Of a DNA stretch of 19,632 nt, positions 1-9,092 are shown piece by piece. Position numbers and translations under genes: made by a program. Position 1 is the stretch's first letter. Each line of letters opens with the position of its first letter. The notes under the pieces are model-generated. The model made no database searches. It had not been told where the DNA came from and was given only the letters and a program-made list of their open reading frames with translations. Source of the stretch: Pseudomonadota bacterium. GTDB taxonomy: Bacteria; Desulfobacterota; JAPLJL01. The stretch is taken from positions 1 to 19,632 of the forward strand of contig JAPLJL010000066.1 in NCBI GenBank assembly GCA_026388615.1. The letters run 5' to 3'.

Positions 1-2271
1 ATCCACCATATTCCTCCCGATACGATCCAGGCCGACCAGCCGCTGACCGTCAGCGCCGATATCATCGATTCCCAGCAGGTCGCCATGGCCATCATCAACT
101 GGAGGGCGATCGGGGAACCGGGGTTCCGCCGGAACAAGATGGTCCTCTCCGATCCTTCCCGCCACCGTTTTACCGCCACGATTCCCGCGGCCTGGCTGAC
201 CCGCCCCGGGATTGAATACTTTATTTCCGCCGTGGATATCAACCAGGAGTTCCACTCGCTGTTCAAGGATGAGAAATTCCCCCAGCAGGTCTGGTTCGAG
301 GGGGAAAAGCCCCGGGCCCCCGAGGCCACCCAGGCCGTCCGGGAGGAGTACGCCCTCTTCGCCGCCGAGGAGGTCATCACCGCCGCCGCCAAGCATGAGC
401 AAAAACTGATCGAGGCCCCCTCCGCGGTCAGCGTGATCTCCCGCGAGGAAATCCAGGCCATGGGCCTGACCTCGCTCGCGGACATCCTCCGGATTGTCCC
501 CGGGATCGAGGTCTACGAGATCAGCCCCGGATACCCGGTGGTGGGATTCCGCGGTCAGGCCAATGAAACCAACGACCTGGTCGTGGTCCTCCTGGACGGG
601 AGGGAAGTAAACAACCCGGCCCTGGGCACCACCTTTTATTCCACCCTGCCCGTTTCCCCGCTAGAAATCGAAAGAATCGAGATCATCCGCGGTCCGGGCA
701 GTTCCCTTTACGGCGCCAACGCCTTTTCCGGGGTTATCAACATCATCACCCAGTCGGAGAAATCCACCGACCGGATCGTCTCCGGTTACGGGGGCGGCGG
801 CAACGGCGGCCATCCGGTTCTCGGAGCCTTCCTCCGGGCGGGGGGATTCATTCAGGCCAAAAATCATTATTACGCGAGCGGCGGCTATAAGCAGGAGGCT
901 TTCTGGTCTACCCGCCTGGGAAACGCCCAGAAAATAGGATACGGCCGGGTCCAGTTCCAGCGCCGGTTCGACCAGGACGGCAAGATCGCTCTCAGCCTCG
1001 AGGGAGGTGTCGATTCCGGAGACTGGGATTACTTCTTCCCGCTCTCGGCCGTGGGGATGTCCGGGCAGGAGTATTTCGCCCGTCTCGGGTTCCGGGGTTA
1101 CGGCTTTTCCACCCAGCTTTACTGGAACCGGCTCAACGGGAACATGAAATTCATCGACCCGGAGATCGAAGCCCTGACCCCGCACAGCTCGGTGCCACTC
1201 ATCACGGATGTTCTCGATCTTTCTCTCCAGTACGATTACGATTTCGGCCGCTGGAGCCGCCTGATCGCGGGGGGAAATTTCCGGATCAACCAGTTCCAAT
1301 CCTACAAATTTGACCCGACAAAAAAACAAGAGAACGACTACGGGGTATTCATCCAGGATGAGATCCGCCCCTTGTCTCCTCTGATTCTCACCCTTGGGGC
1401 CCGCTACGACGGGAGCGACACCATCAAGGAAAGAACCCCGAGCCCGCGGGTCAGCGCCACCTACATCCTGCAACAGGACCAGGCCCTCCGGGCTTCCTTC
1501 GGCCAGGCCTTCCGCAAGCCTTCTTTTCTCCAGTACGGGATGCGGATCAGGGGCCTGCAGAATACGGTTCCCCTCTCCGAGCCGATCGTGAAGGATTACA
1601 CCCAGAAGGTCCAGGCCTTCGAGCTGGGCTACAGCGGAAAATTCATGAACCGGTTTAAGCCCGGGGTGGATCTTTATTACAACCGCTACAGCGACCTGAT
1701 CGCTTTCCACCTGAGCCAGAATGCCTTTTCCAACTGGCAGCAGGACAGCAAGACGTATGCCATCGGAGGGGAATTGTCCCTCGAGGTCGGGATCAATAAG
1801 TATTTAAGCTCGATCGCTAACTATTCTTATAATCAGATTTACTCGGATTACTCCAATCCCGCACTGGGTATCGCCAAAGGCACCATGCAGAAAGAAGCCC
1901 CCGTCCACAAAGGCAACCTCGCGCTCAATTTCAAGTGGCGTTCCCTCTCTTCCCGCCTTTCCTTCCATTATTACGGCGAACGTACCATTCCGGATTTCCG
2001 CACCCTCGACATCCCCTCCTCGATGACCACCATCCAGAATCAAGTCCAGGTTCCGGCCTTCTACCTGATCAACCTGCGCATCGCCTATTCCCTCTGGCGG
2101 GACCGGCTGGAGCTGGGCCTGACCATGCAGGATCTCAAGGATCTTTTCACCGGCAAATCCCAGTACCAGTACCAGAGCATCTACTACTGGATGGCCAACT
2201 CGCCCACCCATGACTTCGGGGGGGAAATGGTCCGGGGATTGATCTACGGCACCCTGGAGCTTAAATTCTGA
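1..2271 (+). CDS. TonB-dependent outer-membrane receptor, 5' end missing
   Basis: This is an outer-membrane gated beta-barrel that imports a ligand using TonB energy. The frame is open from base 1, so the true start lies upstream; the ATG at 85 is internal. About 756 residues are visible. Residues 1-100 form a beta-rich, Ig-like segment. Near residue 123 the sequence EEVITAA resembles a TonB box. The plug follows at about 140-255, with SAVSVISREEI, a DGREV segment and the typical IEIIRGPGSSLYG. The rest is an aromatic-rich barrel that ends in Phe (LELKF), as expected for BAM-dependent insertion. The family is clear, but the ligand (metal chelate, cobalamin, sugar or other) cannot be read from the sequence. 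No neighbour encodes TonB, ExbB or a periplasmic binding protein. A domain ahead of the TonB box is less common in this family. Confidence 0.93.
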   Translation: MHHIPPDTIQADQPLTVSADIIDSQQVAMAIINWRAIGEPGFRRNKMVLSDPSRHRFTATIPAAWLTRPGIEYFISAVDINQEFHSLFKDEKFPQQVWFEGEKPRAPEATQAVREEYALFAAEEVITAAAKHEQKLIEAPSAVSVISREEIQAMGLTSLADILRIVPGIEVYEISPGYPVVGFRGQANETNDLVVVLLDGREVNNPALGTTFYSTLPVSPLEIERIEIIRGPGSSLYGANAFSGVINIITQSEKSTDRIVSGYGGGGNGGHPVLGAFLRAGGFIQAKNHYYASGGYKQEAFWSTRLGNAQKIGYGRVQFQRRFDQDGKIALSLEGGVDSGDWDYFFPLSAVGMSGQEYFARLGFRGYGFSTQLYWNRLNGNMKFIDPEIEALTPHSSVPLITDVLDLSLQYDYDFGRWSRLIAGGNFRINQFQSYKFDPTKKQENDYGVFIQDEIRPLSPLILTLGARYDGSDTIKERTPSPRVSATYILQQDQALRASFGQAFRKPSFLQYGMRIRGLQNTVPLSEPIVKDYTQKVQAFELGYSGKFMNRFKPGVDLYYNRYSDLIAFHLSQNAFSNWQQDSKTYAIGGELSLEVGINKYLSSIANYSYNQIYSDYSNPALGIAKGTMQKEAPVHKGNLALNFKWRSLSSRLSFHYYGERTIPDFRTLDIPSSMTTIQNQVQVPAFYLINLRIAYSLWRDRLELGLTMQDLKDLFTGKSQYQYQSIYYWMANSPTHDFGGEMVRGLIYGTLELKF

Positions 2272-2325
2272 AATCGCCGCGCTTTAAACGCTTCGTTCCT
2301 TAAACCCGACCTGTCACTTACCCTA

Positions 2326-3177
2326 ATGAAACCCGGGGCCAGGATTAAAAAAATCCCGAAACTGTCCGACGTGCAGAGCCGCCGGGATTACCGCCGGATC
2401 GGGATCACCAAGGTGGGGGTGAAAGGCCTCCGCTACCCCATCCTGGTCCTCGACCGCCAGAACGGAACCCAGCACACCATCGCCGCTTTCAACATGTACG
2501 TGAACCTTTCCCACCGGGAACGGGGCACTCACATGAGCCGTTTCATCGAGGTTCTGAACCGCCACCGGGGCGAGGTCAACCTGAAAAGCATCCCCGTCAT
2601 CCTCGACGATCTGGTAAAAAAGCTTAAGGCCGAGTCGGCTCACCTAGAAGTGGAGTTTCCCTACTTCCTGGAAAAGGCCGCCCCGGTCACCGGGGCCAAG
2701 GCCATGGTCTTCTACACCTGCCGGTACCTGGCCTCCACCGTCGGTCAATCGGCTTCCCCCCGGAGCCGGGCCGGCGCGCCCCCCCGAAAGGATTTCCGGG
2801 TCGAGGTCGAGGTCCCGGTGATTTCCCTTTGCCCCTGCTCCAAGGAAATCTCCCGGATCGGCGCCCACAACCAGCGCTCCCTGGTGGCGGTCCGGGTCCG
2901 CTACTCCGGGTTCTTCTGGATCGAGGACCTGATCAGCCTGGTGGAGGAATCCTCTTCCGCCCCGATTTATTCCCTGCTTAAGCGGCCGGATGAAAAATTC
3001 ATCACCGAGCAGGCCTTCGCCCGTCCCCGCTTCGTCGAGGACATCGCCCGCGAAGTGGCCTCCCGCCTGCGCCGCGATCCCAACTTCACCTGGTTCAAGG
3101 TCGAGGTGGAAAACTTCGAGTCCATCCACAGCCACAACGCCTACGCTTATGTGGAAGAAGGCAAAGCCATAGAATAG
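2326..3177 (+). CDS. folE2: GTP cyclohydrolase FolE2 (type IB)
   Basis: This cytosolic enzyme converts GTP to 7,8-dihydroneopterin triphosphate, the first step of folate and of queuosine-precursor synthesis. It is the metal-flexible alternative to FolE. The 283-residue length fits the family. Diagnostic motifs are RGTHMSRF at about 67-73, SLCPCSKEIS at 167-176 and GAHNQRS at 179-185. C169, H181, E238 and H268 line up with the active-site and metal residues known for the type IB family; I infer that alignment from motif spacing. The ATG at 2326 follows 54 bp after the receptor stop and has no clear Shine-Dalgarno sequence. There is no other folate or queuosine gene beside it. The 8-bp repeat array begins directly after its TAG stop. 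Confidence 0.95.
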   Translation: MKPGARIKKIPKLSDVQSRRDYRRIGITKVGVKGLRYPILVLDRQNGTQHTIAAFNMYVNLSHRERGTHMSRFIEVLNRHRGEVNLKSIPVILDDLVKKLKAESAHLEVEFPYFLEKAAPVTGAKAMVFYTCRYLASTVGQSASPRSRAGAPPRKDFRVEVEVPVISLCPCSKEISRIGAHNQRSLVAVRVRYSGFFWIEDLISLVEESSSAPIYSLLKRPDEKFITEQAFARPRFVEDIAREVASRLRRDPNFTWFKVEVENFESIHSHNAYAYVEEGKAIE

Positions 3178-5479
<2,302 letters not shown>

Positions 5480-5597
5480 CCTTGGGCGGCTGGCAAATTC
5501 CCCGGATTCCTTTGGGATAAAAATTCAGATTTTATACTTCTTTACGCATCGGTAATATTCTTTTCGCTTTCCGTAATTGTTTTTCTTCGTTTTTTTT

Positions 5598-5625
5598 CGG
5601 CGGTCGGCGGTCCGCGGTCGGCGGT
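5598..5625. repeat. Array of four 7-bp repeats (cggcggt)
   Basis: Four contiguous heptamers, cggcggt, cggcggt, ccgcggt and cggcggt, lie in the 239-bp gap between ligA and glpB. The rest of this gap is AT-rich and holds only a weak promoter candidate. No terminator for ligA is apparent. Confidence 0.85.
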
Positions 5626-5654
5626 CAAGCTTTTGCACTTACAAATTAAATCTC

Positions 5655-5683
5655 TTGGATTATCATCAATTTTAAGTAATAAT
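5655..5683 (+). promoter_or_regulatory. Candidate sigma-70-like promoter for glpB
   Basis: TTGGAT at 5655-5660 and AATAAT at 5678-5683 are separated by 17 bp in an AT-rich stretch. This would start transcription roughly 30 bp before the glpB ATG. Each hexamer has two mismatches to consensus, so this is only a plausible match. Confidence 0.35.
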
Positions 5684-5718
5684 CTTTATTTGGGGCGAAG
5701 CGAAAAAGACCGCGTCTT

Positions 5719-7026
5719 ATGGAAAAGAAATTCGACATTTTGGTAATCGGGAGCGGGATGGCGGGCGCCGTCGCCGCCCTCAAGGCGGTTGAATCCGGAA
5801 AGAAGATCGCCGTCATCCGCAAGGGTTACGGTTCCACCGCCCTTTCCTCCGGGGCCATCGATCTGGCCGCCGACCCCCTCGGCGCCCCCGGCCGCCCCCT
5901 CGAGGATAACCGGGACTGGCAGAAAAACATGAAGGAGATCGCCCGGCGGGACGGGTTTCATCCTTACGCGGTCCTGGCCGCGGACAGAAGCGCCCCTGAT
6001 CTGGAAATGGCCCAGGCCCTTAATTTCATTTACCGCGAGCTCCAGGGAGTCGGCCTTCCGCTTTTCCCCGTTACCGGTAAAAACCTTACCCTGATCAATC
6101 CGCTCGGCGGTTTCAAGTTCACCGGCCTGGCCCAGGAATCCCAGGGCAAAGGCGACCTCGAGAAGCTGAAAGGAAAGAAAACCGTCATTCTGGGAGTGAA
6201 AAACCTGCCGGACTTCCCAGCTGATTACATCGCCCGCGCGCTCCAGGAATCCATCGGTCCCGCGGGATACGGCCCGTTTTCCACCCGGGAGATCGAGATC
6301 CCGGGTTTCTCCGGAGGCACTTCTTTTGAAGCGGCGGCCGCGCTCGAAGCGGATGGGGCGGAGAAGCTCGCCTCCGCCCTCGCCGGCATTTCCGCCGACG
6401 CGCACCTGATCTTCCCCCCAATCCTGGGGGCCCTGCGCGCCCGGGAGCTCTCGGAAACCCTGCAGAAATTCGGGGTCATGGACTTCTCCGAGTCCCTGGC
6501 GGTCCCCACCTCCATCCCCGGTTTCCGCCTGCAATCCGCCCTCGATCGGGCCCTGGAAAAGCGCGGGGTTACGATCCTGAACGGACAGGTGATCTCGGCC
6601 GGGGCAGCCGGACACCGGGTTCAGAGCCTGCAGGTTAAAATCCAGGGCCAGGAAGAAAAACTCGAGGGTCAGGGGTTCATCCTGGCTACGGGTAAATACC
6701 TGGGCGGGGGCATCGAACGGGGCCGGATCTTCCGGGAGCTGGTTTTCGATCTCCCGGTTTTCATCGGGGAAAAACCGGTAAAAGAGGATTTCATCAAGGA
6801 TTTCCTGACCCGCGAGCCCCTGGGCCCGCACCCTGCCTTCCGGGCGGGAATCCGGGTCAGTGGTAAGCTCAAGCCCCTGCTTCGGGACCAGCAGGTTTTC
6901 GCCGAAAATCTCTGGGCCGCCGGCTCGATCCTGGCCGGTTATGACTCCACTGGTGACGGGGCCGGGCTGGGGGTGGCGGTTCTCACCGGGTTCAAAGCCG
7001 GGCAGGAAGCGGGGGAGCAAAAATAA
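5719..7026 (+). CDS. glpB: Anaerobic glycerol-3-phosphate dehydrogenase subunit B (GlpB)
   Basis: GlpB is the second flavoprotein subunit of the anaerobic sn-glycerol-3-phosphate dehydrogenase (GlpABC), which oxidises glycerol-3-phosphate to dihydroxyacetone phosphate and passes electrons to the quinone pool. The 435-residue length is close to the family's roughly 420. The N-terminus has a dinucleotide-binding fold (ILVIGSGMAG, residues 7-16) followed by GSTALSSGAIDL. The C-terminal half has FILATGKYLGGG and ends with LAGYDSTGDGAGLGVAV, typical of the FAD-contacting end. The catalytic partner GlpA and canonical GlpC are absent from the window. The next gene is a small membrane Fe-S protein that may serve it. 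No Shine-Dalgarno sequence is visible; a short inverted repeat (AAGAC/GTCTT) sits directly against the ATG. Confidence 0.85.
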   Translation: MEKKFDILVIGSGMAGAVAALKAVESGKKIAVIRKGYGSTALSSGAIDLAADPLGAPGRPLEDNRDWQKNMKEIARRDGFHPYAVLAADRSAPDLEMAQALNFIYRELQGVGLPLFPVTGKNLTLINPLGGFKFTGLAQESQGKGDLEKLKGKKTVILGVKNLPDFPADYIARALQESIGPAGYGPFSTREIEIPGFSGGTSFEAAAALEADGAEKLASALAGISADAHLIFPPILGALRARELSETLQKFGVMDFSESLAVPTSIPGFRLQSALDRALEKRGVTILNGQVISAGAAGHRVQSLQVKIQGQEEKLEGQGFILATGKYLGGGIERGRIFRELVFDLPVFIGEKPVKEDFIKDFLTREPLGPHPAFRAGIRVSGKLKPLLRDQQVFAENLWAAGSILAGYDSTGDGAGLGVAVLTGFKAGQEAGEQK

Positions 7027-7030
7027 AACA

Positions 7031-7065
7031 AGTTTCTGGTTTCGAGTTACGAGTTTTGGGTTAAA
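7031..7065. repeat. Degenerate 7-bp repeat array after glpB
   Basis: Five successive heptamers, agtttct, ggtttcg, agttacg, agttttg and ggttaaa, begin four bases after the glpB stop. An A-rich tract follows. The 14-mer agaaatcaaagaaa at 7078-7091 recurs exactly at 12057-12070, in another repeat-filled gap. Confidence 0.6.
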
Positions 7066-7110
7066 AAACACAAAAGAAGAAATCAAAGAAAAATAAAGGT
7101 AATTGAAATT

Positions 7111-7551
7111 ATGGAAACCGACGCCATCAAAAGGCAGATTTACGCCATTATCAATCTCGGCTGGTATTTCGCCTTTCACATTATCGAGTTGATTTTCCGG
7201 TCTCTCGGGAAAAAAGCCCCGGGGATGGAGCGGTTCCGGGAAAACTACGGGGCCGAGGGATTGTCCCCGCTTTCCCGCGCCAACCGCGAAAATCTTTTCC
7301 TGCTTTCCGGCTGCATCGGCTGCGGCCTCTGCCGAATGACCCTGAATCTCCACCCCGCCGCCGGAGCCACGCTTTCCGACCCCGAATCCCTCTCCATCTG
7401 TCTCACCCGTTCCCTCCCCGACATCCAGGCGGCGCGCGATTCGCTCCAGCTTTCCCCGGCTGCGCTCTCCGGAATTTCCTTCTGCCCCCGAGATGTTTCG
7501 ATCTCCGGGGTTTATGATTTTCTCCAATCCGCCGACCGGAAGAAGATATGA
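7111..7551 (+). CDS. Small membrane-anchored Fe-S protein, hypothetical
   Basis: This 146-residue protein is not one I can name. Residues about 12-32 (IINLGWYFAFHIIELIF) form one hydrophobic helix, likely a membrane anchor or an amphipathic surface helix. The C-terminal part carries C68-x2-C71-x2-C74 (GCIGCGLC) and, 51 residues later, C125-P126, with C97 between. That pattern resembles the ligand set of one [4Fe-4S] cluster. It lies 84 bp after glpB and overlaps purB by four bases (ATGA), so translational coupling is likely. By position I infer that it could pass electrons from GlpB-type dehydrogenase to the membrane, as the much larger GlpC does. This is a guess from context. A weak AAAGG sits about 11 bases before the ATG. 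Confidence 0.75.
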   Translation: METDAIKRQIYAIINLGWYFAFHIIELIFRSLGKKAPGMERFRENYGAEGLSPLSRANRENLFLLSGCIGCGLCRMTLNLHPAAGATLSDPESLSICLTRSLPDIQAARDSLQLSPAALSGISFCPRDVSISGVYDFLQSADRKKI

Positions 7552-8843
7552 TCCCCCGCTATACCCGTCCGGAAATGGCCAGCATCTGGGCGGACGAGTC
7601 CCGTTACCACTTCTGGCTCGAGATCGAAATTCTCGCCATCGAGGCCCAGACCAAACTGAAACGGGTCCCGCCCGGCGTTGCCGCCCGGGTCCGAAAGCGG
7701 GCCCAGATCAACATTCCCCGCATCGAGGAACTGGAAAAGATCACCCGCCATGACGTGGCCGCCTTCGTTTCCCAGGTAGGGGAAACCATCGGTACGGATG
7801 CCGCCTGGCTTCACCTCGGGCTCACCTCCAGCGACCTGCTGGATACCACCCTGGCCCTCCAGCTCCGGGCCGCCGCCAGCCTCCTGATCCGGGAAGCCGA
7901 AGGGGTAATGGAAGTCCTGAAACAACGGGCACAGGAAGAGAAAAATACCGCCATGATCGGACGGACCCACGGGGTCCATGCCGAACCGATTACCCTGGGG
8001 CTCAAATTCGCTTCCTGGTATGACGAGATGCGCAGATCCCGGGAAAGGCTCATCCGCGCCCGGGAGGTCATCTCCGTGGGCAAAATTTCGGGAGTGGTCG
8101 GCACCTACGGAAATCTCGATCCCCGGGTGGAGAAATATGTCTGCCGGAAACTCCATCTGGAGCCCGCCCGGATCTCCACCCAGATCGTCCCCCGCGATCG
8201 CCACGCCGAGTTCTTCTCCCTGCTCGCTATCATCGGGGGCGGGATCGAGCGGATCGCCGGGGAGATCCGCGGCCTCCAGCGGACCGAGATCCTGGAACTC
8301 GAGGAACCTTTCGGAAAGGGGCAGAAAGGCAGTTCGGCCATGCCCCACAAGCGAAACCCGATCCTCTCGGAAAACCTGACCGGCCAGGCCCGGCTCCTCC
8401 GCGCTTATGCCCAGGCCGCGTTGGAAGACATCGCCCTCTGGCACGAGCGGGATATCAGCCATTCCTCCGTGGAAAGGCTGATCGGGCCGGATGCCACCAT
8501 CCTCCTGGATTTCGCCCTGAACCGCCTGCGCTTCCTGGTCGACGAGCTGGTCATCCACCGGGACCGGATGCAGGCCAATCTGGACCGTCTCGGCGGCCTG
8601 ATCTACTCGGAAGCGATCATGATCAGGCTCCAGCAGAAAGGCCTGACCCGCGACCAGGCCTACACCCTGGTCCAGAGAAATACCCAGGCGGTCTGGGAAA
8701 AAGGCGGAAGCTACCAAAAACGAATTCAATCCGACCCGGAAATCCAGAAGGTTCTGACCCGGAAAGACATCTCCGAGTGCTTCGACCGGGAACACCATCT
8801 CCGCTTTGTTGATTATATTTTCAAGCGGGTCTTCTCCAAATAG
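7548..8843 (+). CDS. purB: Adenylosuccinate lyase
   Basis: PurB is a cytosolic homotetramer that removes fumarate from SAICAR and from adenylosuccinate, so it acts twice in purine nucleotide synthesis. The 431-residue length matches the short bacterial form. The fumarate lyase signature is present as KGSSAMPHKRNP, with the catalytic Ser on the mobile loop at about 262-263. H141 of GRTHGVHAEP and H68 of TRHDV are the other conserved histidines. LTSSDLLDT at 92-100 is also typical. The ATG overlaps the stop of the preceding Fe-S gene, and GGAAG about seven bases upstream can serve as the Shine-Dalgarno sequence. No other purine gene is nearby. The 249-bp gap downstream is AT-rich and holds the acyl-CoA dehydrogenase promoter. 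Confidence 0.97.
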   Translation: MIPRYTRPEMASIWADESRYHFWLEIEILAIEAQTKLKRVPPGVAARVRKRAQINIPRIEELEKITRHDVAAFVSQVGETIGTDAAWLHLGLTSSDLLDTTLALQLRAAASLLIREAEGVMEVLKQRAQEEKNTAMIGRTHGVHAEPITLGLKFASWYDEMRRSRERLIRAREVISVGKISGVVGTYGNLDPRVEKYVCRKLHLEPARISTQIVPRDRHAEFFSLLAIIGGGIERIAGEIRGLQRTEILELEEPFGKGQKGSSAMPHKRNPILSENLTGQARLLRAYAQAALEDIALWHERDISHSSVERLIGPDATILLDFALNRLRFLVDELVIHRDRMQANLDRLGGLIYSEAIMIRLQQKGLTRDQAYTLVQRNTQAVWEKGGSYQKRIQSDPEIQKVLTRKDISECFDREHHLRFVDYIFKRVFSK

Positions 8844-8980
8844 ATTTTCTTCCGGCTTCGTTCATCTCGGCGTTATTCTTCCCTGTTTTTTTTCCGTCTA
8901 TCCTAATCTGCTATTTTCCAGCCAGCACTCCATCTTCTTAGTATTAACTATTAACATTTTAGGTCTTTTGCCCGATTCAC

Positions 8981-9009
8981 TTGACTTTCATTATTTTGTT
9001 AGATATAAG
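8981..9009 (+). promoter_or_regulatory. Strong sigma-70-like promoter for acyl-CoA dehydrogenase
   Basis: TTGACT (8981-8986) and TATAAG (9004-9009) are separated by exactly 17 bp. Each matches consensus at five of six bases. They lie in the AT-rich gap after purB. Transcription would start near 9016, giving a leader of about 75 nt. This is the best promoter in the window. Confidence 0.75.
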
Positions 9010-9017
9010 AAAAAGTA

Positions 9018-9029
9018 TACTATATAGTA
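9018..9029. promoter_or_regulatory. 12-bp palindrome at the predicted start site, candidate operator
   Basis: TACTATATAGTA is a perfect palindrome placed just downstream of the -10 box, where a bound repressor would block initiation. Fatty-acid oxidation genes are often controlled by TetR- or GntR-type repressors, so an operator is reasonable. No regulator gene is beside it and AT-rich palindromes arise easily by chance. Confidence 0.4.
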
Positions 9030-9080
9030 AAAGGCGGCTAACAATTTAGTAATCTTGATAAATTTTTAGAAAATTAAAAA

Positions 9081-9086
9081 GGAGGT
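9081..9086 (+). promoter_or_regulatory. Consensus Shine-Dalgarno sequence
   Basis: GGAGGT lies six bases before the ATG at 9093. It is the only full-consensus ribosome binding site in the window and fixes the start of the acyl-CoA dehydrogenase. With the strong promoter it implies high expression. Confidence 0.85.
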
Positions 9087-9092
9087 GGCGCC

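Noticed and set aside
661..1710. 349-residue minus-strand frame inside the TonB receptor
   Set aside because: It lies antisense to a clear beta-barrel coding region and shows no recognisable motif.
5515..5537. Promoter TTGGGA with TATACT after ligA
   Set aside because: The spacer is only 15 bp and it would start far from glpB; the pair at 5655-5683 is better.
5686..7527. 613-residue open frame on the minus strand across glpB and the Fe-S gene
   Set aside because: Its translation is rich in Gly, Glu and Arg without domain pattern. It is a GC-driven shadow of well-supported plus-strand genes.
8806..9027. 73-residue frame downstream of purB
   Set aside because: It starts inside purB and runs through the AT-rich promoter region, with no protein-like pattern.
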